Below, in pieces: positions 62,292 through 64,000 of a stretch of DNA of 64,000 bases. Each line of letters opens with the position of its first letter. The first letter of the stretch is position 1. The notes below the pieces were generated by a model. It was not told the DNA's origin, did no database searches, and was given only the letters and a program-made list of their open reading frames with translations. The stretch is from Caldithrix sp. (GTDB lineage Bacteria > Zhuqueibacterota > Zhuqueibacteria > Thermofontimicrobiales > Sulfurfontimicrobiaceae): contig DYKB01000010.1 of NCBI GenBank assembly GCA_020722815.1, forward strand, positions 55,840 to 119,839. The letters are read 5' to 3'. The position numbers and the translations under genes were made by a program.

Positions 62292-62663
62292 GTAACCGAT
62301 CACAGGGTGAAAGCAAACAATTTTCATTTTTTGTGTCCAGGGCAGAGGTGGATAAAGTCTGCTGGAATATTCTCAAGCAGACTGCGCATCATAAAAAGAT
62401 CAGCTTTGCTGAAAAGTGTGAACACTTTATTGAATGTTGTCATCCGACATTGTCGATGAAAAAGATTGAGAAAGATAACGTTTGCTGGATTTGATCCATA
62501 AGGTAATAAGGTTAAATTGCAGGGACCCTCGAATTGTTACTAAGGTCAATAAGGTCTATTGGGTTTGATCTCGCGGCCTGGTTGATTAAAAACCTTATTA
62601 ACCTTGGTAATCAGTAAAACCGGAGACACAACAAATTTGATACTATTCCCTGTGATCGGTTAC
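62292..62663. mobile_element. 372-bp MITE-like element with 16-bp terminal inverted repeats
   Basis: GTAACCGATCACAGGG (62292-62307) and its exact reverse complement CCCTGTGATCGGTTAC (62648-62663) bound the segment. It has a 71-codon open frame (62279-62494) with no similarity recognised. The right half (62500-62625) contains GGTAATAAGGTTA, GTTACTAAGGTCAATAAGG and AAAACCTTATTAACCTTGG, words from the 201-bp tandem repeat at 17610-18190. No transposase or target-site duplication was identified, so mobility is only inferred. Confidence 0.55.
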
Positions 62664-62807
62664 TTTTATTGTATAACCAACATATTGTTTTTTAATAAAT
62701 TAAGCCCTTAATTTGACGAACATAGGATACAGCGGGGGTCAATATTCCACTGGAAACAATTTCACCAGAAAAAAACGCTTCATTTGAGAATTTCAGGTAC
62801 CAAACAA

Positions 62808-63569
62808 TTATTTCGGCACAAAGTTAATAATTTCTGGAATCAGACTTTGATCGAGGGGCGTAAATTCAAATTGCGTAAGTTGTAAAGGCTTAATCCATTT
62901 CCACTCGGCACATTCAATCGCTCGCGGTGTGCCATTTAGATATTCGCAATTAAGGATGAATAAAGTAAATTTATCATGATATCCATCGCTCTCCAATTTG
63001 GCATATAAATCCTTAATCCGGATCGAAATATCCAGTTCTTCCTTAATTTCGCGAACCAGTGCCGATGCCAATGTTTCATCCGGCTCGCATTTTCCGCCGG
63101 GGAATTCCCAAAAACCACCCAACGAATCATCGAAGTGGCGTCGGGCGATGAGCAAATTGTCACCATTCCAGATGAGTCCTCCCACGACATTGATGCCAAT
63201 CGGCGATAACGCTCTTTTTTGATAATCATAAATCGCTTCTTTGAGACCTTCAAATCCTTTCAGATGGATTTTATTGTTTTCGGAAAATTCATTTTCATAG
63301 TTCAAATTAAAATTATCATGAAGAATTTCCTGGATTGGTTTATTTTTCATTAAACTGGCCATATTTTTGAGTGATGCTTCCATTTCATCGTTTAATATGC
63401 CAATTTGATTGAAATAGGTTTCCTGCAAAATATCTTCTTTAAGGCGAAGTTGTATCTGCAGATTTGTCCCGGCTTCAAAATTCGTTATTTCGAAATAGCC
63501 ATCCGGATCCTGGATGATTCCAAAAGGATGGAAATTCTGAGCGACATTTAAAGAGTCTGATTTATTCAT
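62808..63569 (-). CDS. NUDIX hydrolase with N-terminal NifU-like (cysteine-less) domain
   Basis: 253 residues. The C-terminal half is a MutT-like NUDIX domain: VVGGLIWNGDNLLIARRHFD, WEFPGGKCEPDETLASALVR, EIKEELDI (Nudix box G-X5-E-X7-R-E-X2-E-E). The N-terminal ~100 residues (DPDGYFEITNFEAGTNLQIQ, LRLKEDILQETYFNQIG, ASLKNMASLMKNKPIQEILH) follow the residue pattern of the IscU/NifU N-terminal scaffold but lack its cysteines, so they cannot bind a cluster. The combination is unusual. It probably hydrolyses an oxidised or modified nucleotide; the N-terminal part is a possible binding domain. The NifU relation is tentative. Confidence 0.78.
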   Translation of the reverse strand: MNKSDSLNVAQNFHPFGIIQDPDGYFEITNFEAGTNLQIQLRLKEDILQETYFNQIGILNDEMEASLKNMASLMKNKPIQEILHDNFNLNYENEFSENNKIHLKGFEGLKEAIYDYQKRALSPIGINVVGGLIWNGDNLLIARRHFDDSLGGFWEFPGGKCEPDETLASALVREIKEELDISIRIKDLYAKLESDGYHDKFTLFILNCEYLNGTPRAIECAEWKWIKPLQLTQFEFTPLDQSLIPEIINFVPK

Positions 63570-63692
63570 TCGGCATCATGGGATTTAATAAAAATTTTTT
63601 TAATAATTTACGATTACGAATTACGTTTCACGATCAGTCCCCGGGGTTTTCCAATCATTCTGCCTCTTAAAATTGCCAGACCATTGTAAATT

Positions 63693-64000
63693 TTACAAAA
63701 TATATTTATGCACCATCTCATCCAGTTCCTGAATCGTCCCCGGGGCATTTCCTTCCAGCCGATTATTGATGATGATGTAGGCATAAACCTGATTTTCGAG
63801 TACCTGGCGAATTAATTGTAAAATATCTTCCCGAATATCGGGCTGAATGCGCTTGAGTCGATCAAAAGGCTTAAAAAAATTTTCTGATTGACTATGCCCC
63901 CAGCCGGGTGGCTGAAGTGCCCGAACTACCACAAAATTTTTAGTTAAACCGCCAATCTTCAGTTGGGTTCCAATTGAATGCTGATATGCCCATTGATTGT
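63693..64000 (-). CDS. DUF72-family protein, C-terminal part (continues past the window)
   Basis: The frame stays open to the window edge (103 codons visible). Sequence near the edge, NQWAYQHSIGTQLKIGGLTK, then VVVRALQPPGWGHSQSENFF, KPFDRLKRIQPDIREDIL, and AYIIINNRLEGNAPGTIQEL, are typical of the C-terminal region of DUF72/YecE-like TIM-barrel proteins (the NNRxEGNAP motif and VRAxQPPG). Function is unknown; a role in metal-dependent hydrolysis has been proposed for the fold. The start lies outside the window. Confidence 0.8.
   Translation of the reverse strand, partial: NQWAYQHSIGTQLKIGGLTKNFVVVRALQPPGWGHSQSENFFKPFDRLKRIQPDIREDILQLIRQVLENQVYAYIIINNRLEGNAPGTIQELDEMVHKYIL

Noticed and set aside
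62167-62376. Peptide with PHPNPLPEGEG
   Set aside because: This is the translation of a widespread palindromic repeat, not a gene.

Overview
The window looks like a chromosomal segment of an uncultured, free-living Gram-negative bacterium of the FCB group (Calditrichota / candidate phylum KSB1-like). This is an inference from several traits: an NYPNPF-type FlgD-like C-terminal motif in a secreted protein (2478-4379), a Bacteroidetes-style hybrid two-component regulator, Tat-exported sulfatase and other secreted carbohydrate enzymes, OmpA-type proteins, strong GGAGG ribosome sites with several TTG starts, and intergenic regions crowded with palindromic and tandem repeats. No rRNA, tRNA, CRISPR array, transposase or integrase was recognised.

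Layout. 1-491: three 167-bp palindromic tandem repeats abutting a truncated, frameshifted sensor-kinase/AraC regulator (499-2308). 2.5-13 kb: secreted Cys/His hydrolase, GNAT, UvrD-like helicase with a C-terminal iron-sulfur nuclease, M48 lipoprotein protease, orphan LarB, acyl-CoA ligase, LysM protein. 13.9-29.9 kb: double-OmpA protein, secreted sugar isomerase-like protein, a repeat-rich 1.4-kb gap, sulfatase with HEAT tail, GNAT, GH172-type protein, amidase/golvesin lipoprotein, PEBP, TPR-AAA ATPase, GH31 glycosidase. 30-38 kb: HicAB, a decayed outer-membrane gene tail, PhzF, pentapeptide-repeat protein, uronate-isomerase-like protein, lipoprotein, B12-type radical SAM. 38.4-45.3 kb: an accessory/defence island. 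45.4-64 kb: lipoprotein plus ABC-2 exporter, hexuronate-type MFS transporter, tandem esterase, PDZ-GAF-PP2C regulator, ZupT, ExoIII, radical SAM, M14 peptidase, HU plus HU-TM-LysM pair, NUDIX protein and a partial DUF72 protein.

The defence island is the most interesting region. It has a three-gene cassette on the minus strand: a TIR-domain protein with a long C-terminal extension, a 72-residue membrane protein overlapping it by 4 nt, and a P-loop STAND-like ATPase with Gly/Ile-rich membrane helices at its N-terminus. Beside it lie HepT-MntA (RX4HXY and GSX10DXD motifs intact), an HNH endonuclease/D12 adenine methylase restriction-modification pair overlapping by 23 nt, and several toxin-antitoxin remnants. 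Much of the island is decaying: the TIR gene is frameshifted, the ATPase seems to have lost its Walker B segment, the HigB toxin has ATA where the start should be, and two small addiction-type genes are truncated.

The carbohydrate genes (sulfatase, GH31, GH172, uronate isomerase-like, hexuronate-type transporter, esterase) fit use of sulfated, uronate-containing plant or algal polysaccharides, but they are scattered rather than arranged as one utilisation locus. Intergenic DNA carries at least eight different repeat families, several present in more than one place in the window.
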